In this document: piece after piece, positions 1-13,419 of the stretch
Layout of the letters: every line of letters starts with the position of its first letter
How positions within the stretch are numbered: position 1 is the first letter of the stretch
Assembly (NCBI GenBank): GCA_914767715.1
Contig: OU612066.1
Span: 875,001 to 935,000 of the forward strand
Length of the DNA: 60,000 nucleotides
Direction: 5' to 3'
From: Membranipora membranacea
Lineage: Eukaryota > Bryozoa > Gymnolaemata > Cheilostomatida > Membraniporidae
Program-made: the position numbers and the translations under genes
Notes under the pieces: model-generated
Database searches by the model: none
Told to the model about the DNA's origin: nothing
What the model saw: only the letters and a program-made list of their open reading frames with translations

Positions 1-646
1 TACTCTCTGGTTTTAGGAGGTAAATCCTTTGTGCTATTCTGCTTGGGATTTCCATGTATCATATGACAGCTCTGTCTCCATTTCAGTGTGCACGACCATG
101 TTTTCATATTATATATTCAGCATTTATTTCCTACCATTGTGATTGTGATCGTGATTATTTCAGCTTTCCTGGACAAGGCTATCCATCGTCTATGTTATTC
201 AGGTCTGCCAAACACTTGTGTGATAAAAGCTATTGTTTGATAATTGCACCACTGCCCCTTTTCGCAATTTATTGATTCGGATATTATGTAATATTTCTTA
301 ATTCCCTCATACTATCATATATACAAGCTTACCACCATAGACAGAACACATGAGTGTATTATGTCTATGTTTACTGCTTACTGCTGAGATAGTATGAGCT
401 CACATCTCCTAGCTGCTTATGGTTACAGTGTTTTGTGGTGTTGAACGCTGTACCAGTTTTCTATGCTCGGTTTTCTTGTGGCAACTAATGGTTAAAAAGT
501 CACTGGCTATACTGCTAAGGATAGTGCCAAGTTTGCTTTTTTCGGTTATTCATAGACGGACTGGGGGAAATCTTTCTTACTCTGCCATGGATTGCATAAA
601 ATGCGTGAAGTTGTTTTTGATCAATCTTATTGTTGCTCTGTTTTAG
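1..646. other. Probable BLTP1 intron, upstream of the first recognisable exon
   Basis: No sequence here translates into recognisable BLTP1. The stretch ends in a pyrimidine-rich tract and ttttag immediately before the exon at 647, so it reads as intron. A 41-nt piece at 162-202 is bracketed by tttcag and gtctgc and could be a small exon, but nothing in its translation supports that. Confidence 0.5.
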
Positions 647-3600
647 AAAACAGGACTCATCGTCCAGTGCAGACACAGGACACACGGATATACCAGGGGT
701 GGTGCTCAGACCTGATAGATATACACCCCCTCCCCCTAACTACACTCCTCGCTCAGTGTCACAGCTACCTGAGAGACCTGTCTCACTGGGTACTCCTCCC
801 CCTCACCATGTGATAGACATGTTAGTCCCCTCCCCTCTCCCCCCTGTGGGCGGTATGTTCCCACCAGGAGCCGATATCGAGATGCAGCCGCTGGGTGCCT
901 CACCCCGAGGAGATAACTCTATGTCCAACTCTGCCTCCACTCACGGGTATGTTTTGTATTTATCATATCATGTAAACGGGCTACATATAGATGAGAGACG
1001 AGGCCAAAGAATATCCCTCACTAGCCTCAATTTGATTGATTTGTTGCCATCACTGATAAAGTAGTTGAAGCAAGTAAAAGTGAATATAAGCCTTTATGCC
1101 GAGGTCCCTTTTGAATAACAGTTTTTGTTTCCATTTCCTCCAAACCCTATTTAAATTTGAAGCTTGCTATATAAGTTAAATTATATTCCATGTAGGAGTC
1201 TGACAGGCCGGTCCAGTCCAGGTACATCTGATCAGGCAGAGAAAGCTCGCAGACCTTCCAGACTGCCTCTGGGTCGACATAAGAGGAAGTTTAGCTGGTC
1301 TCTCAAAGTCCCTGAATGTGAGTGCGTGTGAAGTGTAGAATTTAGTATTTAAGGGTTATGTACCTGATTGCTGATATGTTATTGTAATCCACCTGCATGG
1401 GGTCGCTATGATAATGATGGTTTTTTTAAACACAATATTTTCTAATACAAGGTGACACTTTTGATGTAACGAGACTTTTAAAAGTTTACCACTTTGTGTG
1501 AAAATCAAAAGTCAGAATAAAGATAATAATAATAGTAATAATAATCACAACAATGCCATAAACCCATCTATTTGGGTGATCAAGTAAAGTAACAGATGTG
1601 AACTGAAGAGTCTACAAAGTCTTTAATTAGATCAGGTTTTTATGCTCGTCCTTAACACATGCTGTCCTACTCACTGCTGTGATTGTTATATTACAGCTAA
1701 ATCACCGCCGGCTCAGAGTCCTGGAGGAGACTCACCTCGAGAGTCTCAGGTATCCGGACCCATCACCTCCACTATGAGCACAACGCCGGCCTGCTGGAAA
1801 AATCTCATACATCTACTGGATCTCTACTCTAAGATGCCAGAAACAAAAACTGTGACAGCAGCTAATACCAGCTCAAGGTGAGAAGAATATAGAGCTTCAG
1901 TTAATTCAATATACTTTTATCATTAGCTTTTTTCTTGAACTGGAGAAGCTTTTGATACTGTTCAGGTTTCCTCCACAATAATCATGAAGAATGTGATTGT
2001 AATCTACCAGGGTCTAGGGAGGCTTCTCTGTGATTGTACTGGCAATGAAAGAAATGTTATAATTTTATACAGATTATCAGATATAGTAGAGGAGGGAGAC
2101 CGCAGGTTAGATCCTATACATGCGCTGGAAGCAGGATTATTTCCTTCTGCTAGTTCTCAGGCTACACCTGTAGAGACACCCCAAACTGAGAGACGAAACA
2201 CAACAAACCAGAGAGCACAGGCTACAGATAAATCTGCTGAAGACGATGCTCAGAAGCTTAGAGATTTTACTAAAGGAGCATTTACAACATGTCAGTTTCT
2301 TTCTCAGCTTGTTTACAGATATATTTAAATTGTGATGATGATCTCCAGCAGAAAGCAACAATCTGAATTTGTTTGTAATAACCTGATGATGCCAACATGC
2401 TTAGATATATGATACAGTCATTTATGTAGAGGGATCGGATTAACCAACCTGTAATAATATATAACCTGTAATTTGTGTTTCAGCCCTGTACGCTGGAGAG
2501 AACATACTACTGGTAGTGTTTGGGTTTGTGAGACTCCACAGATCTGAGTTGAAGGCCACCCTCTCAGGTCTGCAGCTGGAAGCTAAGGTTACAGATATCG
2601 GAGGTAGTGTTAGTTATAAGGAGAAGGAGGTCGGCTCTACTAAGAAACGACAGATCACAGAGAACTCCATCAACCTCTCCATGTCATCGGCTAGTGTGGC
2701 TCTGTTTGAGGGCGCTACCTCACCTGTACAGTGAGTTAATAGTAATAAAAAGTTGAAGAAATTATACTTTGGCACAATAACTGAATAACCATACAATACA
2801 ATCCAGCTCACTCTTAGGCCTGAGCCAATGTAACAGCAGGTGTATCAAGCCTTTATCACCTGCCAGGTATTGACTTCAGTCCATTCATCAATCTGAGCTG
2901 TTTTTATGCTGATGTTTATTTTATGTTTATCTCAGGACGGTGGTTAGTGTTAGTATAGGAGCTTCTCATGCCCTCTATACAAGCTTAGATAAGCACAGGC
3001 GTACCTATAACTCAGGTGTGCTCACAGTGGGTGTTATAGATGTACATATACCTCAAAACCCCGGTACTCTACATAGTATGGTCACCAGAAACAGTCGTAG
3101 GATACACAACACAATACAAGAATTCATGAAGACATCTACCAGCAAAAGCAGGTAATGACAATGCTGACACCTTTGAGTCTCACTTTAACACTGAGGAGTT
3201 TGCCTCCTCATCTCAGTTTTATGAGTTGGGAAATAGGGTTCCTCAAAAGGTTAAATTACTTGCCCTTGTTGATATTGTCCAATTTTCAGTCCTGCCACTG
3301 GCTGCTGTACTCTAGTTGGTTTTTGCCACTGCCACAAGATGAATAAACATGTTTTTCCCCTGTTTTATTTGGAAGTAAATTTTGAGCTCCGATTATAAAT
3401 CAGTACGCTGATTGTACTTGTTCCTTCATCAAATGTCTTCTTTTATCAGCATGACAGGATCTACAAACATTGCTGGGGATTCTTCTGCATCTCAGACTAA
3501 TATCCATAGTGACAGTCAGACTGAGACGGGTGGTAGACTAGGGCCCCTCTCTGCAGCCTCAGATGTAGGTGATAGGAAAAGATCACAGGCTAGTCAGCAC

Positions 3601-4783
3601 CAGCAGTCTATGTTTATACACTTTAGAGCTATAATGCAGGGACTGACTGTTAGAGCAGTGCTCTTACCATCTCTCGAGGCTCAGTATAAGGTAAACATTA
3701 TCTGACCTTGTTTGTAAATGCCATCTGATAATACACATTAGTAAAAGTTCCCTCTGGTTTGCATTCAAAATGGAAGCTAGTATGGTTGGAGAGAGACACT
3801 CAATGCGGCTTCAAACTGTTTTGATGTTGTTGTTGTTATTGAGATACTTCTGAGCAGGGGAATATCATTTGCTAGGCGTATATGTGTTTATGTTTTGATT
3901 TATTTCTTGTTGGCAGATTGATAAAGTATTTACTTTTGGAGTAACTGGAAGTAAGGCAAAGTTCAGTGTCAGCGTACCACAACATGCACTCAGCTTCAAA
4001 TCTAAGGTAGCTATAGAATGTTCTCAGTCCGAGTTTTTATTGTATGGTATAACATATATGGTAGATTCTTGTTCAAGAATCCAGGCCATAAATTCCTCCC
4101 TGTGTTTCAAGCCAAAGGTTTGTAAGGACTGTAGTATGTCTCATACTGAACTTGTTATGTGATAATTTAACATTAACAGAGTCAGGATGTAGAGGCTAAT
4201 CTCCCGTCGTCAGCGTCCATAGATTTACCCCCGATGCACATGGACGCTGAGTACAGACCTTACTCCTCAGGAGGTGACACTGCTGAGGTACTCAGTGATA
4301 CCAATCTACAGCTGAGAGAGGGTCACTACCTCGACTGTGTCGCTACCGTCGGTCAGTTTGAGCACACGCTCAGTACAGAACTACTCAACCATCTCGTTCT
4401 AGTACAGAAAGTATTCGTCAAGGTTGGTATATCTGTCTGTGTGTCTGGTTGTGTATCTGTCGTTGACTGTGTGTTTCATCTTTGTCGGTTATTAATTCAT
4501 TTATTGATAGCTCCATATCAGTTCCTCACTATCAAATTCAGATATTAAGCTCTTGTAGATAAATCACTTATCATACGATCTGTGCGCATCACCTGTTTAC
4601 CCAAATAGCATACTGCCTAAAGCACCTGCACAGTAGCAGATATTGTGATATCTCAGTGTTTATTTGCAGGAGGTGAACGAGGTGCTAAAGAAAGTAGGTG
4701 GAGGAGAGAAGCCAACTCCCCTCTGGAACTCAGATAATTCTCAAGCTGAATCTATTCTTTATAAGATTGACTTTAAGCTGAAG
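647..4783 (+). CDS. BLTP1: BLTP1 exons 1-10 of this window
   Basis: Exons: 647-946, 1196-1317, 1697-1877, 2073-2290, 2484-2730, 2936-3151, 3450-3690, 3917-4006, 4180-4422 and 4670-4783. The first exon encodes a Pro/Ser-rich linker ([13 protein letters not shown]). The next ends [10 protein letters not shown], which resembles the family. Exons 5-6 give a beta-rich segment ([26 protein letters not shown]). Exons 7-9 contain [30 protein letters not shown] and [15 protein letters not shown], all close to the human protein. These are the groove-building part preceding the conserved C-terminal FSA_C region. The Pro-rich and Gln/Ser-rich pieces are presumably loops outside the groove. Confidence 0.88.
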
Positions 4784-7700
4784 GTAAGTTATTAATAGTT
4801 TATGGTAATACAGTAAAACTAGCTCGTGCTCCAAAGAACAAGTATGCTTAATCTGAATTCTGAGCACTTCTGATATAGCTGTAATTATAAAGTATAGAGT
4901 ATAGAATAATAATAGAATATCACCTATCAAAACCTGAAAGCGATCAGGTGGCCGGTGAGGTCAAGTTTTCTGATTGTTGGTTTTGAATGAGAAGACATAG
5001 CCAGTGACTATTGTGTTTGTTGTTTTATAGGGTATTCAGATCACAGCTACCACTCCGACATCTAATGCTATCAGATTTGAGACAGGAGATATTCATATGG
5101 AGTTATCTAATCGTGTTCAAAATGTCACGGCTAAAGAAGAACTCAGAAAAGGTATGATGTCTTAGATTTAGATTCAGTTATACTGCCGTCCAAAGGGTGT
5201 TTTGTTGCATTACCAATGAATCATTGACTTGATGAGCTTGTGACATAAAAATAGCTATGATTTTCAAACTTCTATAACTTTACCTGGTGTATGATATTGT
5301 AGGTCTGAAGCTGTTTGGTAAGGCTCATGTCGAGGTGAATGTCTCACTAGGACAACTCATTAACAACCCTCTTTTTAATGAGGCGGACTCTGAATTCCAT
5401 GTCTCCTCATACTTCAAAACTAAAATAGACATCAGAAATGCCCTACATGTAAGTATCACTTATGTTTTCATCACTAACACACCACCTGTGTCTATTGAGA
5501 CCTGTTATTGTAGTTGCGTTGGTGTGTATTGTTACTTCTTTCCTACATTAACTTCATATACAGAGTTATCTCGCGCTTATAACACGCGAACATATCATAT
5601 CACTGTGTTGTACACATTGATGTACTAATCGACCATTAAGATCCGAAGAGTGGATCTAGCATGAGGATCTTGATTTGCTGACTTGAGGTTATGCGAGAGG
5701 CAGAGCTGCAATTCTGATGAGCTGTTAAGAAGTGAGTGACAGTGAGAGTAGATTATGATGATGGAGTATGATCTGGTATAATCTGCTATAATATGATATA
5801 ATAGTGTAATCTTATTTGATTTTAGGATGAGATGTTATCCAGTGAAGATGAGGGATCACCAGCCGATAAGGAAGCTCTACTTATAACACTCCACAGACCT
5901 GTGATATTCATTCTACCCTCATCATTCGATAGAGGTAATACCTTAGTACTATTTCATACATATCAGACTATCACAAAGACGCTCAAATATTGAGCAGCAG
6001 GTACCACCACCCACCACAGACAGCCTGCCCAGGCTAGGCCTAATCGACTCCGATATAATATTTGCGGTTTAAACAGCCTGTAACTTTAGTAGTTGGTGTG
6101 ATAATGGACTCATTTCTTATTCAGCTATCATGGTTTGGCTGAACTATCGTAATGCTTATGAGAGATGGGACGAGCAAAGAAGAGCTCTAAATTCTGAGAT
6201 CCTCGAAGCCACAAAGAGTGTTATCAGTCAGACCACGCCCCTTGTGATGTCATCAGCTAGTTCTGTGGGCGGAGCTATCGGAGGAGGTGGTGGAGGCAGC
6301 TCACTATTCTTACAGCTCACTGTGAATGATATCGGTGTGTGTATACCACTCACGCCTAGCTATGCTGTAAGTAAACACTTGTATGTCATATACTTACCTT
6401 ATATTCGTGAAATTTTCCTGCTCTGTAAGGCTGAAAGAATCCTACCTATATAGGTACAAGTAACTCTTTTTTGAGATGTATGACATCATAAACATACTCT
6501 CACAGCTAATATAAGCTTTATCATAAACCATAATAATACTCATCCACATAGGACTATGGATTGTTCTCAGTAAGTATAACTTTGCATCCAAGGTGGTTGG
6601 ATGTTATAAATATCCTCTCAGATCATCAGAATATACTCAGCTGCTATCCCCCATACATACCTGACATCTTCAACGTGAATTTGTACAAGTTCAGACCTTG
6701 ACTCAGTGTTCAGTGATTGCAAGGCCGGCCCTTTCTAGTATTATAATCATGTGAAACATGTGATCACTGAAACTATCGATGGATATGCATGGGAGTTTCA
6801 AATACCCTCAATGTACTGTGTACTTTATTGGTTGATGGTGTTTCTATGGAACTCTTTACATGTGGATTGACTGCTAGGCATAGACATGTATTAAGTCTTT
6901 TGTGACTCTGTATCACATCCTGATAATTATTGTGATGCAGGAGGCAGGACAGCAGAAGACAGACTTCCCAGAAGGAGGATCAGCTATGCTACTAACTATA
7001 GAGAGAACTCAGATACACGCTTGCTCAAGTAACTCACTGGTGACTAAGGGAACCTTCACTGGTTAGTATATCCTCTGTGTACCAGTAGCATTCTACATTC
7101 TACAGTTGTGTTACATTATTTCAACATGTTTTGATCTGGTGTAGCATCCTAGCAGTATAGCCACTTATTGACTGGTTATTCAACATGACAGGTGTAACAT
7201 AACATATACAAGTGGTACGCAGCCTTTACATCCCATCGTCATGTTTGGTTATCTCAACCTTGATTATTATTACAGGTTTCTGTCTGCGTTTTGCTGAGGA
7301 GTTTGAGGTTAATCTGGATGATTGGAAGCCTGATATGGTGGATCTACCTGTTATGAATGCCTGTGTTGTGGAAAAAGGAACTTATAAAGTCTGCTCTAAA
7401 ACTACTCCTAAAACTGCTGATGGTGCGTGACTATAACCATCCAAACTTGTAGTGTTCCAAGAGACCGACTTGCCACATCTCTTATGAGTGCAGGTCTTTT
7501 GACAGCAACAATAATAATTTTGATTGTTTTCATACTCAAACCCTGTTTTACTTATGATTCAGAGGAGAATGCGAAATGGCTGATGAACATCTTATGGGCT
7601 ATGGATGGTATGGATCTGAACTTGAACACACAGATAAGTAAACATCTAGCTGACCTTGGACAGACTCTGACGACCTTGACCTCAGAGGAAGGGGGCGTGG

Positions 7701-10700
7701 CTGACCAGTATAATAACTATCACAGTGATGCATCATCATATTCTCTCAGTAGTAGCGACAGTGATGATGCTGATAACGGTGAAAACGTATGTGGCATATC
7801 TGATGGAAATATAAACTAGGAAGTGACATTTGAATTTAATCTGGGATTTGAATCAAAAGCAGAAACATGGTGTGGTTTGCTAATACAGTACCTACCAACA
7901 CCGCATATTGACTGTTGTACATACTGGTACATACTGGCTGGTAAATCCCAGCTAAAAACACACACATATTGGTTGTTTAAACCGGAAAGTGATTTATGTG
8001 CAGCAAAGCATGGCATGCGCTTTTTCTCCATGGTTGGAAATTGAGGTTGTTAAATCATAAAGGGGAAAACAACACTGCAATAGTGTAATGGAAGATGAAT
8101 ACCTTTAGTTAGTCAGTGTTGTAGAAAAGTAATGAGGATGGGTTATTTTGGTCTAGATTTTAAATTTTATACAAAACCACCAAACAGTCAGCAGGCCACA
8201 CAACAGGGAATATAATAGAGATATTATCTGTACTGTCAGCACTGTTGAATATTTTTAACCTACAGGATGCAGCACACAAAGCCCGAGTTACAGGCCTACC
8301 TGAGTTTGTATATGATTATAATATGGACCAACAGAAGAGAGGATTACTTATAGATCAGGAGATGATCAAACAGGCTAAAATCATAGAAGATCTCCGGTAT
8401 GTGTGTCTCGTAAACATGGAAAAATAATTGTAAATGTTTCTATCTTTTTCATGTATTTACATGTGTATGGTGTGTCCTCAGGACATGACTTCATCACCAC
8501 CTATCCAATAAACCATAGAGATAAGCCTACCTATAGATCAATATCAGCGCGCCATTCATCACTGTACCAAACAAAGGCCTACCTATAGATCAATATCAGC
8601 GCGCCATTCATCACTGTACCAAACAAAGGCCTACCTATAGATCAATATCAGCGCGCCATTCATCACTGTACCAAACAAAGGCCTTCCTATAGATCAATAT
8701 CAGCGCACCATTCATCACTGTACCAAACAAAGCAGCCGGCGGGGCACTGAAGCTAAGATGATGATGAGCTGATGGATTCCAATTGTTTCTGGATTTTGAG
8801 TCTGAATCATTTTAGCAATGCCTTAATTGTAAAGGCTTAACTTTATGGATGCCTGTGTAATTTTTCAGGAGTCTTGATGCTAAGCCAACTGTGGTTGAAG
8901 GAGAAGAGAAGAAACTGCAGGAGTTAGAATCTATTCTCTATAAAGATTTCAGAAGAGACATCGTTGAAAAAATCCGGAACAAAAGTCTCAGAGTAAGTCT
9001 TGCATTTACAAATATTCTGTATTAGTTATGTTATTCAAAATAATCATTCATGTGACTTTGGAAGGTTAGCTTTTGTCATATATTACATGGTTGTTTGGAT
9101 GTATACTGTATACTTTCCTCACTGATATGTTGTATACCTTTTTCAGGCACAGTCACTGAGAGATAAGTTAGGGCTGGGTACCATTAGAAGAACCCATACA
9201 AGATCACAGTCTACTACCATACCTCCATCTAGTGGCACAGGAAAGAAGCTGCGCCGTGCAAGCTCTCAGTATGTATAGTCATATCTATTTTTCCTACAGA
9301 GGGTACAGGCTTACACCAACCCACCCGAGTTTGTATTCTTTTTTCAAATAATTAGTATGGGTATGCAATTAAAAAAAAACTAGAGCCGCATTCTCGGGTA
9401 GCGGGGTTTTCTCATTGATATGATAGTCGTAATCTGTTCTGTCTGCCGGACTTCACTTATCTCACTGTTATTTATATAATATATTCTTCATCTCACCTCA
9501 GTAATGATCAGACGGATAAATCAATGGCTGTCCTCAAAGATAAGATGGAGGCCATAGCATCAGACAGCGAGGATTCTCTGACCGAGGAAATTGAGCTGGA
9601 GTTCCTCAGAAATAAAGCAGAGCAGAACAGAGACCCTTCTTTGAGTGGAAAATCTCGAGACAACATCTCCACCCCTACATCTAGGTGAGCATAATATGAT
9701 GATAGATGGAATACACATTTCTATTGAAGCTTAATAAAACTCACATTGCTTTTATTTGAATTTCCCGATCTGAGCAGTCAGAGGTTTATTATGACATATA
9801 ACATAAATACTTGGAACGCTCACTACAATAAATCATTGTTTGTTATAGCGGGAGTCCATCTAGACATCCTAAAGAACAGAGAACTGCGGTGCCTGTAGAG
9901 CCAATCATAGACTTAGTCATGGATCTGAAAGTGACGATAAGTAGTGGACATTGTATCTTACACCCAGACAACACTGAACAGGAAGAAGAGAACAGTGGTA
10001 AAAAGCCAGCTAAGCCAAGGTAAGCTGCTCTCTACATAAGGGAGTCGTATGTGTCGTATCATTCAGCTTTAGATCGGCATGTATGGGACATGTTTGTTTG
10101 CTCCAATACCTTCCTTCCTTATATTTTGCGAATAATCTGCAATATATCCACTTTACTTTGAAACGCGTTTCAGTCTGGCTGCCATTTCCTTATTTTATTT
10201 TGCTCAATGCGAGATTTGTTTGAACTTTATATTCTGTGTATCTATATAGTCAGCGTCCCAAACACTCTACAGTACATCACCTGTCTGTTAACCCTACCGG
10301 GGACAGATCAGGATCTCATAGCTCTCTGGACAGCAGGTAATACTTTCTCTTTGTGTAAGCATCTGTATAATTCTGTGTGTCGATGACTGCTTACTGTGCC
10401 ATGACGTGAGGTGATGTTATAGTCGCTCGCTGCCGCTGCCATCTGTGTGGTGTCATTAGATTAATAGATATAATAATAAGGGTCCCAACTCCGAAATAGT
10501 CAACCGCATAACAGTTCACTGGTCCTCGGTCCCTTAATTCTCATCTCATATAACTGGGTAAAGCATGACGGTTTTACAATCTTGCTCGAACCTATGGGAA
10601 CCCTAATACTTGATCTAACATTTCTGAAATGCTTATTTGCGCTTAAACAGAACTTTTTTTTGTATCAATTCAGTAAAAAGCATGAGAAATTACTCATTTC

Positions 10701-13385
10701 TGATATGCATCCAAGTTCTGAGCCATTTTCAGCAGCAGGTTGTGGCCTTTTCATATAGAGGTGGAGCAGGAGTCGAGGGAGTCACGCTGACATCATTTCA
10801 AGCTCTCCTCTAGTATATGAAGTGTCAGTGTGTGGCTCGTTATTTTTTGTATAAGCTGATCAACGAGGTGATTAAGTTTATAATTGAATGACTAATCAAC
10901 TATCAGACATCATAAAATATTGTCAAGGTCAGGCCCTTTGGCATACAGGATTGGGCTGTCATTGAAACAGTAATAATTATAATCTGGTTCCTAACTGTGT
11001 AACCTCTCATCTGCCTCCATTGTTATATACTATCTGCTGTCCCCTACCGCTTGATCCCTGATCCCTTGTACTCCTGATCCAGCTTGATTGTTAGTAGTCC
11101 GAGTTTTCTCTGGGGAGTTTTATGAGAGTTTTGTGGGAGGCCTCTTCTCACTGAAAGGCGATGTCAGTTTTACGGGAAGTTTGCTTCATGCTCTGAATCG
11201 CTCTGCAGCACCATTGCTAAGTCTGCACATGCTGCTTAGACTGAGTTTGTGACTTGCCGACACATAGTATTATATTTAATACTATCAAACTTATTTTCTT
11301 GGTCCATGTAGGTATAATGAAAATTTACCGACACCGCTACTATACCTTAAACTTGCTTCACAAAAAAATTCCAGGCAAATACATTTCATCTTCATAGTCA
11401 CATTTTTGCATTCCTCTATATAAAATCTAATGACTTTCTCAGTAACGGTTCTCTGCCTCGGTATGTTCCACTTAATCCAGCCCCGCAGTTTTGTGAACAT
11501 AGACTATTGATGGTGTTATAACTCTATTATATCAGTATTATTATTTTGTAGACCTCATTATCAAGTTATGCTAGCTTAGTTTGAATGGTTATATTTTCAC
11601 ATATTATTGTCTGGTCTGTCTGTATTTCAAATTGTAATACTATACCATGATGACTTATATTATATCATATTTATAAACCTGATCCAATTTTCATTTAAAT
11701 TTCAAAAACAAAATAATGTAGAAATGTTGTTATAAAATAAATCTACCCAATCACTGTGATGCTTTTATTAAAACTCACCTAACATATTGTGATGCTCTCT
11801 GTCTTGCAGTGCACTGAGATCTATATCCACATCGCCTCAGACAGCCAGGAAGTTCAAGCCCGAGGGACTGACTCCTAAAGTTAAGGGACCTGATAACAGA
11901 ACAGTGTTCTTATTACCTGGTATCGAGGTCAAGGTGAGTATCACCTTCCTTCACGAAATAATGCTTACTGCAAACTGAAACCTGTCTAAGTGAACTATGA
12001 CAGAAGTCAAATGTTTGTTTTTCAAAACCAACATCTCCTTGCAGCTCGTTGAGTTACTCTTGAAATAAATGCCAGACTAGGTAAAGTATTGCACCCACTG
12101 CAAGTTCTAAAAGAAAGGGCTTCCTTTTTCAATAGAACATGAAATGCTATATTTCTCTTCGCCATTCACACGTTCAGGTTATTGGAATTGTTGGAGTTGG
12201 TCACTATGTTGGATGTGATTGGGTAAAACATGAATTCGGTTTTAATTCTAGGCCCAGTACTCATCAAAGACAAATCTAGTTGATTCTCCTCCCTCATCAC
12301 TTGGTCGGGACACAGAACCGCCACCCGCTCATAAACCAGCACCAGCGGATAGAAATATGACTAGGTCCAGCACTAGTCCTGCACTGCTGGAACAAGAAAA
12401 GTAAGCATTACTCCTATGCACATTCTTTTGCTCTATATGTGATTTTAATTTGATGATTCGGGGAAAAAAGTGTATCTAGACCAGCAACAGTAAATGACAT
12501 TCTGAGAATATTGCAACATATAGTAACATTGTGTTGCAGTTCATCGAAGCAACGATCAGATTCGCCTCCCCGTCTTTATGATGCCAGTCAAACAAAGAAG
12601 AGAACAGGACCATCGATTATAATCAAAGGGGCTTCTAATGAGCCAATCGGATATGTGTTTGATGAGTCCGATGGACCAACCAGAGCAGAGCAGGAGAAAC
12701 CACACGCAGCCAGCGCTAAAGTTGTGAGTACTTCGCTGTCAATCTTGTATCCTCATACTCAGCTTAAAACCTCTGAATTATACAAATAACCATCAATCTT
12801 TTTATTTAGAGTACATTATCATTGAGGGGAAATCTGGAGCAGATACTGAGCTTTTCACCATACCATAGCCTGTAGCTGTCTTGACAAGCTTTGTTGATTG
12901 GGGGTGGTGGGACACAACCAATGACCAACAGAGCTTATCAAGACAGGCTACATAGCCTGTATTGTTAGTAATTGGCCATTAATAGTACATAGCCATAGTA
13001 ATTATATGTATGATATTTGTAGACTGGATCTAATAAGGAGCCTGTATGGTCTGGTAGTAGAAGTAGTCTGGGATCTGCTGGTAGCTCTAAGAGAAAGAGA
13101 GCCAGTCTCTATACATGGATTAAATTACAGGCTCTACCTGAGGTATGTATGACATCATCATTCAAACAGACAGTAGTAAAAGGCTGTCCTGTGCTACTTG
13201 GGTCAAAACTGGTTAATGATTATGAGTGATATATCTAATATGATACTCAGATAGATTTTATAACCCTGTCCTCATCTGCGTATCTTTATGTTAGCTGTTA
13301 TGTGGTTTGTTCATTGTTCTCATCATGTAAGGCCGATCCTTTAATATCACGGATATCTTAATTACCTTATACTCTTGTATGACCA

Positions 13386-13419
<34 letters not shown>

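Noticed and set aside
162-202. Small BLTP1 exon at the start of the window
   Set aside because: It has acceptor- and donor-like borders, but its translation matches nothing I know in the family.
6877-6902. A third micro-MITE (catagacatgtattaagtctt)
   Set aside because: The ends are imperfect and there is no flanking 8-bp duplication.
7823-8044. Extra BLTP1 exon in the open frame after 7819
   Set aside because: No family similarity and no suitable splice sites; the next conserved exon starts at 8266.
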